Shown here in pieces: positions 16,854 to 24,932 of a DNA stretch of 64,000 nucleotides. A program made the translations under genes and the position numbers. Location: positions 124,001-188,000 of the forward strand of contig CBDATU010000007.1 in the NCBI GenBank assembly GCA_965199865.1. Direction: 5' to 3'. The first letter of the stretch is position 1. The number at the start of each line of letters is the position of its first letter. Origin of the DNA: JAPOUP01 sp965199865 (GTDB taxonomy: Bacteria > Pseudomonadota > Alphaproteobacteria > Rhodobacterales > Rhodobacteraceae). The notes under the pieces are model-generated. The model was not told the origin of the DNA, searched no databases, and worked only from the letters and a program-made list of their open reading frames with translations.

Positions 16854-19184
16854 CTGTCACTACCACATACTTGACCGGCTCATTCCCTTCTCCGCTCCGT
16901 CCGGGCCCGTATGGCCCTGGCATGGGTTTCCGCGACGTTGAGGATGCGCAGGCCCTGCCATAGCTTCTGGGTTCCGGGCAGGGGCTGGCGCTTCGTCGGG
17001 CGGAACCCGGCGAGGCCGGCGACGAGCGTGACGTAGCGCGCCACGCTCATGTCCGGCTCCGGCGGCGCCCTCTGGCCGATGACGCGCTCATACGCGGCGT
17101 GAATGACCACCGCCTCGACGCTTTCCGGGCTGACATGGCGGTCCGCCGGGCTGTCGGGGCTCTCCCGCGCCAGAAGCTGGAGGTCCCAGACCCGGAACGC
17201 GGTTATCGCGTCGAAGGCGAGGCAACTGCGCAGGTCGTCGGCGGCGTCGAGCCTGCGGTCCTTTATCCTCGTCCCCGTCTTCAGGGCCCTGAAGTATTCC
17301 TCGATGCGCCAGCGCAGTTCGTAGCGCCTCAGGGCGGTCTCCGCCGTCCGCATGCCGTCGCCGCCCTCGTTGGACAGGAGCATCCAGTGCAGCGCCTCCC
17401 CTCCCTTCGCGACGCGCTTCGGCGGGTTCTCCTCGATGGCGGAGACCACCGTCACGGGCAGCGGGCGCCTGTCCCCCGCGTCCCTCGGCGCCGCGATGTC
17501 CAGTTCCGCGCAGCGCAGCGTCAGCGTGGCGACGCGCGCTTTCCGGGCCTTCGGCCCGCCGCGTTCGGGAACGGTGATCCTGCGGTGGCCGACCGGCTCC
17601 AGCGCGGCGACATGCTCCCACAGGCACCTTTCGTCGCCGTCGGGCAGCGCCACGCGCCGCTTCGCCGAGCGGCTCGCCCGCACCAGCAGCGCGGCGCCGG
17701 TCCGGTCCGCTTCGCGGAGAAGGGCCCAGAAGTCGCCTTCGCGGTCACAGACGCTCACGACCTTCGCGTCCGGGCAGGCCTCCGCGAGCTCTCCGGCCCG
17801 CCGCAGCCCGTCGATCCAGCGGGCGCTGTCCCTGTCCGGCCGCTGCCGGAAGTCCGCGTCGAGCGTGAACAGCCCGAGCGGGCGTCCGCTGCCGTTCAGT
17901 GCCACGCCGCAGTGGGCGAGGATGCCGTCGGTGCCCTTTCCGCCGCCGCCGAGCCCGTCCAGCCCGGACGTCGCCGCCAGGGTGCCGTAGTTCAGCGTCG
18001 TCGTGTCCTGGACAGCCAGGATCACCGGCTCCAGGCGGCAGCGCTCCACCGTCGCCTCCAGGTGGGGCTCGAGTATGTCGTCCATGGTCACCCCAGCGTT
18101 CGAGAGCAGCCTGTAAGCCGCCTCCTGCTCCGCCCTGCCCGGAAACAGCTCCGGCACCGGCGCACCGGGCTTCCTGGTCCAGGCCGCCCCCATCGCGGCG
18201 ATCCGGCGGCGGACCCGGCCGTCCGGATGGCTGCTCCGCGCGTATTCCCGCTCCGCCCAGTCGCCCCCGCGGTGCAGCGGTCCGGTATGCCCGAGCCTGC
18301 GCTCCGGCTCCGCCTGGAGAACCTCCCGCCAGTCCGGCCGCAGCGGCAGCGTCCACACGCTGCGACGGATGCCCGAACGCCGCCCGGAGGTCAAGCCGGG
18401 ACATCTCTCCCAGCCCGCCGCCCTGTAACCCGTCCCGGCGTGGTCCGGACCGACGATGGTGTAGACGAGCGCCGGACGGACGCCGTACCGCCCCTCCCAG
18501 TCGTCCGCCACGCGCTCCGCCGCCAGCCGCAGCGCCAGGGAGGCGAGGCCGTGGACCCTCACGGAAGGTCTGATCAGGAAGCGGTGGTTGTTAAGGACCA
18601 GACCCATGTTCGCGATCCGCGCCCGCGCCGACCAGCCGATGGCGTCGTCCCGAGGCCCCAGCTGGCAGGACGCCGGAACGAAGCCCAGACCGCCGAGCCG
18701 CCCCTGCGCGCCGCTCACGATCCAGTACCGCAGCTGCCCTCCCGGAGCCCGCCGCCAGCCCTCCGGATGGTGCGTCTCCATCATCGACTCCCAGGCGCGG
18801 CGGTCCGCCTCCGCCAACGGCTCCAGCCGCACCCCGCCGAGCGCGTCCAGAGCGCACTCGACCGGGGCGCCGCCAGGGTCGTCGGCGGCCGGTCGCCCGT
18901 TGGACGACGCGAAGCGCGGCGCCGCCTCCGGCAGCGTCAGGCCGAGCTCCTCCGCGAGCAGGGGAAGGACCCGCATCCCGGTGACCGTCGACGGCCTCCC
19001 GTCGTGGGTCAGCCAACCCTCCCGACCGCTCAGCTCGCGGGCGAGGCCCGAACGCGTGACGCCGCCGCGGAGGCATTCGTTCCCGAGCCACTCGACCGTG
19101 GCAGGGGAAATCTGTCTGAGACCGATATACATGGTCCCCGATTCGCATGGATCCGATCTCTAGTCAAGTATGCGGTAGTGACAG
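16854..19184 (-). mobile_element. Complete IS4-type element with DruA-like-domain transposase, copy 2 (2331 bp)
   Basis: Both ends can be read directly. The left repeat at 16854-16875 is CTGTCACTACCACATACTTGAC. The right repeat at 19163-19184 is its inverse with a single mismatch. The element is flanked by exact 9-bp repeats and contains one intact transposase that fills almost all of it. It is a divergent relative of copies 1 and 3 and probably still movable. It lies between ccmB and ccmC, antisense to the ccm genes. Confidence 0.93.
16880..19132 (-). CDS. IS4-family transposase with N-terminal DUF4338/DruA-like domain (copy 2)
   Basis: A 750-residue protein whose start lies 52 bases inside the terminal repeat. 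The first ~90 residues are a short helical domain. The DruA-like part has METHHPEG, IGWS, NNHRFLIRP and a GTGYRAAGWE block. The nuclease part carries QDTTTLNYG, CDREGDFW and RRYELRWRIEEYF-ALK, the Y-x2-R-x3-E-x6-K signature. It is alignable with copy 1 along the whole length but clearly diverged, so the two groups entered the genome separately or split long ago. Very high G+C produces several long false ORFs on the other strand. Confidence 0.92.
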   Translation of the reverse strand: MYIGLRQISPATVEWLGNECLRGGVTRSGLARELSGREGWLTHDGRPSTVTGMRVLPLLAEELGLTLPEAAPRFASSNGRPAADDPGGAPVECALDALGGVRLEPLAEADRRAWESMMETHHPEGWRRAPGGQLRYWIVSGAQGRLGGLGFVPASCQLGPRDDAIGWSARARIANMGLVLNNHRFLIRPSVRVHGLASLALRLAAERVADDWEGRYGVRPALVYTIVGPDHAGTGYRAAGWERCPGLTSGRRSGIRRSVWTLPLRPDWREVLQAEPERRLGHTGPLHRGGDWAEREYARSSHPDGRVRRRIAAMGAAWTRKPGAPVPELFPGRAEQEAAYRLLSNAGVTMDDILEPHLEATVERCRLEPVILAVQDTTTLNYGTLAATSGLDGLGGGGKGTDGILAHCGVALNGSGRPLGLFTLDADFRQRPDRDSARWIDGLRRAGELAEACPDAKVVSVCDREGDFWALLREADRTGAALLVRASRSAKRRVALPDGDERCLWEHVAALEPVGHRRITVPERGGPKARKARVATLTLRCAELDIAAPRDAGDRRPLPVTVVSAIEENPPKRVAKGGEALHWMLLSNEGGDGMRTAETALRRYELRWRIEEYFRALKTGTRIKDRRLDAADDLRSCLAFDAITAFRVWDLQLLARESPDSPADRHVSPESVEAVVIHAAYERVIGQRAPPEPDMSVARYVTLVAGLAGFRPTKRQPLPGTQKLWQGLRILNVAETHARAIRARTERRRE

Positions 19185-19193
19185 ATCCCTATC
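19185..19193 (+). repeat. 9-bp target-site duplication, right copy
   Basis: Exact copy of 16845-16853, directly abutting the right terminal repeat of IS copy 2. Confidence 0.9.
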
Positions 19194-19315
19194 CGCTCCC
19201 TGTCCCCGTCAACCGTCTGAAGGAAGTTGATATTTTTCATGGAGCCGCTCTCCGGTTCATGCTGGTCCGCAGCCCTGGACCGGACAGCCACCGTCTGCGC
19301 AACCTCGCCCACCAT

Positions 19316-19331
19316 TCATGCGATACCTCTA
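19316..19331 (+). repeat. 16-bp direct repeat flanking the ccm insertion, right copy
   Basis: Partner of 15633-15648. It is followed by GTGACAGGCGGGG, which resembles the outer ends of the IS4-type copies (AGTGACAG), so it may mark an older insertion boundary. Confidence 0.55.
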
Positions 19332-19385
19332 GTGACAGGCGGGGAACCTCTTGCCGCATTCTGGTTCCGGCTGTAAGTGATCGCC

Positions 19386-20114
19386 ATGTCGATCTGGCAA
19401 TATGCTAATCCAAAGAAGTTTACCTCCACCGCTGATGCGGTACTGCCCTTCGTGGCATGGCCCGCTGCTTTGTGTCTGTCCATCGGCCTGATCTGGGGCT
19501 TCTTCTTCACGCCAGACGACTACCGCCAGGGATCCACCGTCAAGATATTCTTCCTTCACGTTCCAGCGGCGATGATGGCGATCAACGCCTGGATCATGAT
19601 GCTGGTGACATCGCTGATATGGCTGGTCCGCCGCCATCATGTTTCCGCGCTCGCGGCGCGGGCAGCGGCACCTGTGGGAGTAACGTTCACGCTCATCGCA
19701 CTTGTAACTGGTGCGCTTTGGGGCCAGCCAATGTGGGGGACCTGGTGGGAGTGGGATCCTCGCCTGACCTCCTTCCTGATACTGTTTCTATTCTATCTGG
19801 GCTACATGGCGCTTTGGGAGACCATTGAAACTCCAGAAACGGCGGCGGACCTTACGGCGATCCTTTGCCTGGTCGGTTCAGTGTTTGCGGTCCTGAGCCG
19901 ATATGCCGTCAACTTCTGGAACCAGGGCCTGCATCAGGGCGCCTCACTTAGCCTGGACCGGGAGGAAAACGTGGCGGACGTTTTCTGGTATCCAGCCCTG
20001 TTCTCGATCGCTGGATTTGCGCTGCTGTTCATAGCTCTTGTCCTGGTTCGCACCAAGACCGAGATTCGCGCCCGCCGCCTGCAGGCCATCGAACTAGGCC
20101 AGAGGATGGGCTGA
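19386..20114 (+). CDS. ccmC: Heme exporter protein CcmC
   Basis: A 242-residue six-helix membrane protein that presents heme to CcmE. The tryptophan-rich heme-handling motif GTWWEWDPRLTS is present about halfway along, with conserved histidines in the flanking periplasmic loops. MSIWQYANPKKF is the usual alphaproteobacterial N-terminus, so the ATG at 19386 is preferred over the GTG three codons upstream. The stop codon overlaps the ccmD start. Since 3.8 kb separates it from ccmB, expression now probably depends on a promoter in the ~200 bp after the IS or on read-through. Confidence 0.95.
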   Translation: MSIWQYANPKKFTSTADAVLPFVAWPAALCLSIGLIWGFFFTPDDYRQGSTVKIFFLHVPAAMMAINAWIMMLVTSLIWLVRRHHVSALAARAAAPVGVTFTLIALVTGALWGQPMWGTWWEWDPRLTSFLILFLFYLGYMALWETIETPETAADLTAILCLVGSVFAVLSRYAVNFWNQGLHQGASLSLDREENVADVFWYPALFSIAGFALLFIALVLVRTKTEIRARRLQAIELGQRMG

Positions 20115-20266
20115 TGCCAGACCTGGGAACATATGCCGGGGTCGTGCTCGGTGCCTACGGTATCAGTATCGCATTGCTTGCCGGCATTGTGCTTCTGACC
20201 CTTTGGCGGTCGCGGCGGATCAAGGCACGGCTAAGCGAACTCGATACGCGGCAACACGATGCCTAG
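20114..20266 (+). CDS. ccmD: Heme exporter protein CcmD
   Basis: A 50-residue protein with one membrane helix (about residues 5-33) followed by a basic, cytoplasmic RSRRIKARL segment. This is the standard plan of CcmD, which stabilises the CcmABC-CcmE complex. Its ATG overlaps the ccmC stop codon (ATGA), and its last codons overlap the start of ccmG. Size, position and topology identify it even though the sequence is short and variable. Confidence 0.88.
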   Translation: MPDLGTYAGVVLGAYGISIALLAGIVLLTLWRSRRIKARLSELDTRQHDA

Positions 20267-20792
20267 GACACTGGCCTTTCTGCCACCAGTGATATTCGCC
20301 GGACTTGCCGTGATGTTCTATTTCGGCATGGACCGCGAGGATCCTGACGCGCTTCCTTCCGCCATCATCGGCGAAACCGCCCCATCGATCAGGCTCACGA
20401 AGCTTGGTGATGCGGCTCCGTTCACCGACGCAACCTTACGCAACGACGGTGTGAAACTCGTCAATTTCTGGGCGAGCTGGTGCGCACCCTGTCGGGTGGA
20501 GCACCCGGTCCTCGAACGGCTTGCTTCGGAAGGCATCCCGATTTTTGGCATTAACTACAAGGACGCCCAAGAGGACGCGATGGCGTTCCTGGAAGAGCTT
20601 GGCAATCCCTACACAGGGCTTGGTGCCGACATGCAGGGACGCGCAGCGCTTGACTGGGGCGTTTATGGCGTACCCGAAACCTACGTGATCGATGGAGAAG
20701 GTAAGGTTGCGCTTAGATTCGCCGGGCCGATCACCGACCGGGTGCTCAAGGAAAGGATCCGGCCAAAGATTGAAGAGGTGGCCAGAAAATAG
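20259..20792 (+). CDS. ccmG: Thiol:disulfide interchange protein CcmG/DsbE
   Basis: A 177-residue membrane-anchored thioredoxin-fold protein that keeps the apocytochrome c heme-binding cysteines reduced in the periplasm. The N-terminal anchor spans about residues 5-22. The active site WCAPC has cysteines 75 and 78. The typical GVYGVPETYVID motif follows with its cis-proline. It overlaps ccmD by 8 bases and closes the ccm cluster; ccmE, ccmF and ccmH are not in the window. Confidence 0.95.
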   Translation: MPRTLAFLPPVIFAGLAVMFYFGMDREDPDALPSAIIGETAPSIRLTKLGDAAPFTDATLRNDGVKLVNFWASWCAPCRVEHPVLERLASEGIPIFGINYKDAQEDAMAFLEELGNPYTGLGADMQGRAALDWGVYGVPETYVIDGEGKVALRFAGPITDRVLKERIRPKIEEVARK

Positions 20793-21320
20793 GGATCCGA
20801 ACTGGAATTATCGCCATGGATGAAGCAGCCATGTCGTGGTTTCCCGGATCCGATCCGCAGTTCCCCGCAGGTGCCAACCCCTCCCAACATGTTGGAAGCC
20901 GGCCAGTTTCAGGGAGAGCCATAGAGCTGTACATTCTATCGAGTCCAACCACTGGACCACGACTTTCATGCGAGGTTGTCGAACCCAACCCGAACCGCGA
21001 CGCCGGAGAGCAACGGAGGCGGTTCCAGTGCCGGATCCTGGGACAGCATCCCGACTCTGCCTTCCAGGCTGTGGAATTCCTTCGGCGGCATAAAGTCCCC
21101 CACACAGCTATCCGGACCACCCAGCCAGATGGTCCTGTCCGGCATTGGCAAACGCATGGGCTTGTTCACGTCAGAACCGCCCGGGTTCAGCCGTCCGTCA
21201 CGCCGCCCCGATGTTCCAGCGGATGCGGGGTACGGAATCCGGGTGGGAAAGGTGGCCTTGCATAAGCTGCGCACGTCTCATACAAGACCCGCAGGTTGTT
21301 GTGCGGAATTGGTTACTGGC
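20793..21320. other. Gene-free stretch between ccmG and an M48 peptidase
   Basis: The frame of the following peptidase is open back to 20976, but this upstream part reads like random sequence and lacks a signal peptide, so it is treated as non-coding. No terminator with a T run was seen after ccmG. Confidence 0.5.
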
Positions 21321-22145
21321 ATGAACTGGAAGCGATCAAGATATGCTGTTGCCGCGTTAATGACAATTGTAGCGCTGTCTGGATGCGGAACGACCTATGA
21401 ACTCCCCGAACCGGAGGGCAAACACATCAGGGAAGCGAACGCAATATTCGCCGAGGTTCGCGCGCTTCCTCCAAATCCCCAGATTCCCGAAAACTTCGCG
21501 CGGAAGCGATTCGACAGGGTAACGGAACGAATCAAACCAGTCGCTGAATCCTATTGCCTCCGCGAAACCGCAGATCGACCCAACTTCAACTGCGACGTTA
21601 CAATCGGAATCGACAATGAGATGTCACAGCGCAACGCCTACTTCACCTATGATAGAAGTTTCCGTCCAGTCATCATGGTAACCGCACCCATGCTTCGGGA
21701 TATGCGGAACGACCACGAACTGGCCTTTGTGCTCGGCCACGAATATGGCCACCTGATTGGTCAGCATATTCAGAAAGGGCAGCAACAGGCTCTTGTCGGC
21801 GCACTTATCCTGGGCGGACTCGCCGCGGTCGTTACGGCAAACGATCCCTATTCCGACCCAAACCTGATTTCTGACAACATGGAACTCGGATATTCTTTGG
21901 GAGCCTATGCGTTCAGTCAGGAATATGAGCTCGAAAGCGATACGCTTGGAACGCTGATCACGCGAACCGCAGGCTATGATCCAGTCATCGGTGCCCGCTT
22001 CTTCGCTCGAGGTGAGGCCCTCAGGCATGCAGATGGTCGCCTTTCCTTCTGGGGAACCCATCCACCTGACGCCAGACGTATCGCAACCGTTCTGGCTACC
22101 GTTGAGCAGCTGAATGAGCTTGGTGGCATCAAGCGGCAACGCTGA
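21321..22145 (+). CDS. M48-family metallopeptidase lipoprotein
   Basis: A 274-residue secreted zinc peptidase. The start at 21321 gives a short basic N-terminus, a hydrophobic stretch and a lipobox ALSGC with Cys22, so the mature protein is probably lipid-anchored. HEYGH lies at residues 140-144, and a downstream ELESDTLG supplies the third zinc ligand. Related LoiP/BepA-type proteases monitor outer-membrane assembly. The adjacent genes do not narrow its role. A longer frame upstream is rejected because it lacks a signal sequence. Confidence 0.85.
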   Translation: MNWKRSRYAVAALMTIVALSGCGTTYELPEPEGKHIREANAIFAEVRALPPNPQIPENFARKRFDRVTERIKPVAESYCLRETADRPNFNCDVTIGIDNEMSQRNAYFTYDRSFRPVIMVTAPMLRDMRNDHELAFVLGHEYGHLIGQHIQKGQQQALVGALILGGLAAVVTANDPYSDPNLISDNMELGYSLGAYAFSQEYELESDTLGTLITRTAGYDPVIGARFFARGEALRHADGRLSFWGTHPPDARRIATVLATVEQLNELGGIKRQR

Positions 22146-22918
22146 GCGAAACGCTGAGCGACCAGCCTGTCATCTTGCTGGATGGCCAGTTCTTTCCTTA
22201 AGTGTTTACGCATCCGCCGGACGGTAGTTCCAGCCGATTCAGGCTTTCGACCCTTCGCCCGACATACGCCACCCGCATCTCTTGCATCAGACCGACATAG
22301 CCTCATGTACACCGATCCACCCCATTTCCTACGACCCATAATGTCCTCATATCCACTCCCTGCCCTTTGGCAACGAATACCAACAGAAAGAGTTCACGTC
22401 ATACGATACATGGAATTCGGATGCTGAGGGTGCAACATCCGAGCCGATGCCATCAAGCAGGCCTCACTTCCCGAATACACAAACATCAAGGCTGGCCGCT
22501 CCGATTGACATGCAGCAACCTCAATGACCTGAGCCAGCGACCTGTTGATGATGATGCCTGTCGCGTCACCTACAGTGATCGGTTCGTGCGAAGCGGTCCT
22601 TCTCCGTCCGTCGCTTTGCCGCACGCATCCCCCTCCGATACCGTTCCTAAAATGACAGGAAGCCTGGCAATAGCCAGTCTTTGCGCACTATCAGCTTAAG
22701 GTCGCTGCCACAGTTCATGTCTGGTTGAAACCTCAGCCCGACACGGCCAGAACACCTTCCCAATACATCGAAAACTGTTCGATGGCTCCCCCCGCCGCCA
22801 ATCGTCAGGATTGAAACTCGCCTACCCCTGTTCGAAAAATACGCGTTCCAGTAGGGGAAACACGTTTATGGAAGCGCACCAAGGTCGTGAGTTCGGGTAT
22901 TGATTTCCGGAAATTCCA
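22146..22918. other. Gene-free stretch
   Basis: About 770 bases between convergent genes, with no convincing ORF. An AACGCTGAGCG unit is repeated in tandem right after the peptidase stop. No known repeat family or RNA gene was recognised. Confidence 0.45.
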
Positions 22919-23995
22919 TTACCTAGGGTTGCGTGACCTTGGCCCGTTGAGCACTCTTCCGACTATGGTGTAGCGAACGCCGAATTCGTAGGTGAAAAGC
23001 AGAATTGCCCCGACACCCACTAGCATCAGAACGACCTCAAGATGAACGTTGAGTGGCAGGTTCACAAGCAGCATCTGTGCAGCCACCACCAGAGGAAAAT
23101 GGGCAATGTAGAACCAATACGCTGAATCAGAGGCATAACGAATCCAGTACCTCTCCCTTCCGGCAATCCACAGGAAGAATCCAAGCAGACCGAAACACAT
23201 CAACCAGGCAAAAGCGCTTACAAGCACTGCGGAAATGACCCTGATCCAGATCACCTCAGCCTCAATGAAAAGATGTGGATATAATGACACGAGACCTAGA
23301 GGAAAAAACACCGCAAGCGCAGGAATCAGCAGCCACGCCCACCAACGCCGCACCTCGATATTGCGTTGATACAGAAACACCCCGAAGGCGAAGAAAGTGA
23401 AATTATAGGCCAGAACATTAAGGTCGGGGATCAGATGCTCGGACAGGTCTGCCCCAAGAAGTCCATCTGTCATCAGGTACTGGGAACAGGCGGCCACAGG
23501 AATTAGCAGATACCAGAGCCGGTTCCTAAACCTCAAACCCAGTTCAAGGCCAACCATAAAGACGGCAGTGATGAGCAGGAGTTGCCAGAGAAACCAGAAA
23601 TGCATCAGATTCTCGGTCCAGATCAACAGCCAGCCGCGCAGGCTTGGCTCCTCCTGGAAGGATAGCCAATAGCTGACAGGAAGAAAGGTAATCAGGCAAA
23701 CCGCAAGTGGAAAGGCAATTCGCCTGAGGCGATGCGAGATCAATCCCTGACTGCCCCGCTTCCGCCACATAAGCGCGGCGAAGAAACCACTGATCAGGAA
23801 AAACACGGGCATCCGAAAACCATGGATGGCGCTGAAGATGTAAACGTATGGATTCGAGGCAGTTGGGGTCTCCTTAGCCCAGTCTTCCACGAACAGCCAA
23901 AATTCCGTTGGCAGCACGAAGAATGTGCCATGCAGGACAATTCCCAATGACATTGCGAACGCACGGGCTGCATCCATTTCATGATGACGCTTCAT
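22919..23995 (-). CDS. Acyltransferase family 3 membrane protein (OpgC-like)
   Basis: A ~358-residue protein with about ten membrane helices, of the Acyl_transf_3 family that transfers acyl or succinyl groups onto cell-surface sugars or lipids. The start MKRHHEMDAARAFAM is followed by SLGIVLHG, carrying the conserved histidine. The GFRMPVFFLISGFF motif is characteristic. OpgC proteins, which decorate periplasmic glucans, share this plan, but the acceptor here is unknown. The ATG at 23995 is preferred because it has GGAGG 13 bases upstream and fits family N-termini; a start 7 codons earlier is possible. It points away from the GPP34-P450 gene. Confidence 0.82.
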   Translation of the reverse strand: MKRHHEMDAARAFAMSLGIVLHGTFFVLPTEFWLFVEDWAKETPTASNPYVYIFSAIHGFRMPVFFLISGFFAALMWRKRGSQGLISHRLRRIAFPLAVCLITFLPVSYWLSFQEEPSLRGWLLIWTENLMHFWFLWQLLLITAVFMVGLELGLRFRNRLWYLLIPVAACSQYLMTDGLLGADLSEHLIPDLNVLAYNFTFFAFGVFLYQRNIEVRRWWAWLLIPALAVFFPLGLVSLYPHLFIEAEVIWIRVISAVLVSAFAWLMCFGLLGFFLWIAGRERYWIRYASDSAYWFYIAHFPLVVAAQMLLVNLPLNVHLEVVLMLVGVGAILLFTYEFGVRYTIVGRVLNGPRSRNPR

Positions 23996-24647
23996 CCTGG
24001 ATGGCCTCCAAGGCAAAATCCACCGAGATAAGCCTGATCTGCCTATGACGGCTACACCTCACCTTTAGACGTCGCGCCTTCCAAAGTGCAAGGATAATCG
24101 CGCAGCCCCATTTCGGAAATCGAATGGCTGGAATCCGATGGTTCGTGCGGAGTTTCCATCGAACGCAGTCTCAATGGTGATGAGAGGAGTCCATCCCCGA
24201 TTGGCCATCGAATTGAGGTAACCTGAATTTCGGCAGTAGTCCGTGGCGTATCCTGCTGTTCTGAAGCGCCGGGAACATTCAGTTTCACCATTTGCCACGC
24301 GCAAATCCCTTCAGAACAGCGGATCAGGAAGGAGAAGCTCTGGGGCAGTGTGTCCGGTGGTGGCCGTCCGTGGCAGGGGCTCATGATGTTGCCAGGGTGG
24401 GGAAAATCATCGCCACGGAGATGCAGTGGAACCTGAAACAGTTCGGGCACTCCAGGAGACACCCACCGGATTCGTCGGCAGGTTTCGGATCTGAACCATC
24501 CGGATCCGCCCGTACCTGATCCCGGCGCGACCGGATCGTCCACAGACCCGGAAACGGAACCTGAGTAGTCATTCGAGGATTTCGCCTCCCATAATCGGTA
24601 GCGCGACCCGCCGATTGTCCCATGAAACACTGTCAATCCATCTTCCG
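23996..24647. other. Gene-free stretch
   Basis: A minus-strand frame (24065-24304) contains GYATDYCRNSGYLNSMANRGWTP-like text that resembles the end of a secreted protein, but no start or domain can be assigned. The rest shows no gene. Confidence 0.35.
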
Positions 24648-24775
24648 AAGGAAATCCGCAACTTCGAGGGGCGCATGGATACGGCCATGTTCCGGCACGT
24701 GAAGGAGTGGTATCTCCCTATTTATTCTATGAGATTGCCACAAAATGACAGAAATTGGAATGGAAAAATCAACAC
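24648..24775 (+). repeat. Dispersed repeat, copy C (partial)
   Basis: Aligns with the central and 3' parts of copies A and B (AATCCGC, GATACGGCC-TGTTC, GTGG-ATCT-CCTAT, then GACAGAAA). It lacks the 5' third. It lies ~160 bases upstream of the GPP34-P450 fusion gene, so it may influence its promoter. Confidence 0.5.
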
Positions 24776-24932
24776 GATTATAACAAGGTTTGGTCAGCAT
24801 TCGGCAATTGACAAATTCTCGACATTATAGTAGCAGATAGCTACTTTATCGACGTCAGCCCACTGCCCATGCATCCAGTCAGGCATTTGGGTTGGGTTTT
24901 CTGGCCGGCCGCAACATCAGAAAGTAACCTCA

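Noticed and set aside
17099..19408. 769-residue plus-strand ORF across IS copy 2
   Set aside because: Shadow of the minus-strand transposase, with composition typical of a false high-G+C frame. It also runs past the element end, which a real gene of the element would not.
20976..21320. N-terminal extension of the M48 lipoprotein
   Set aside because: It would bury the signal peptide and lipobox, and the text has no similarity to the family.
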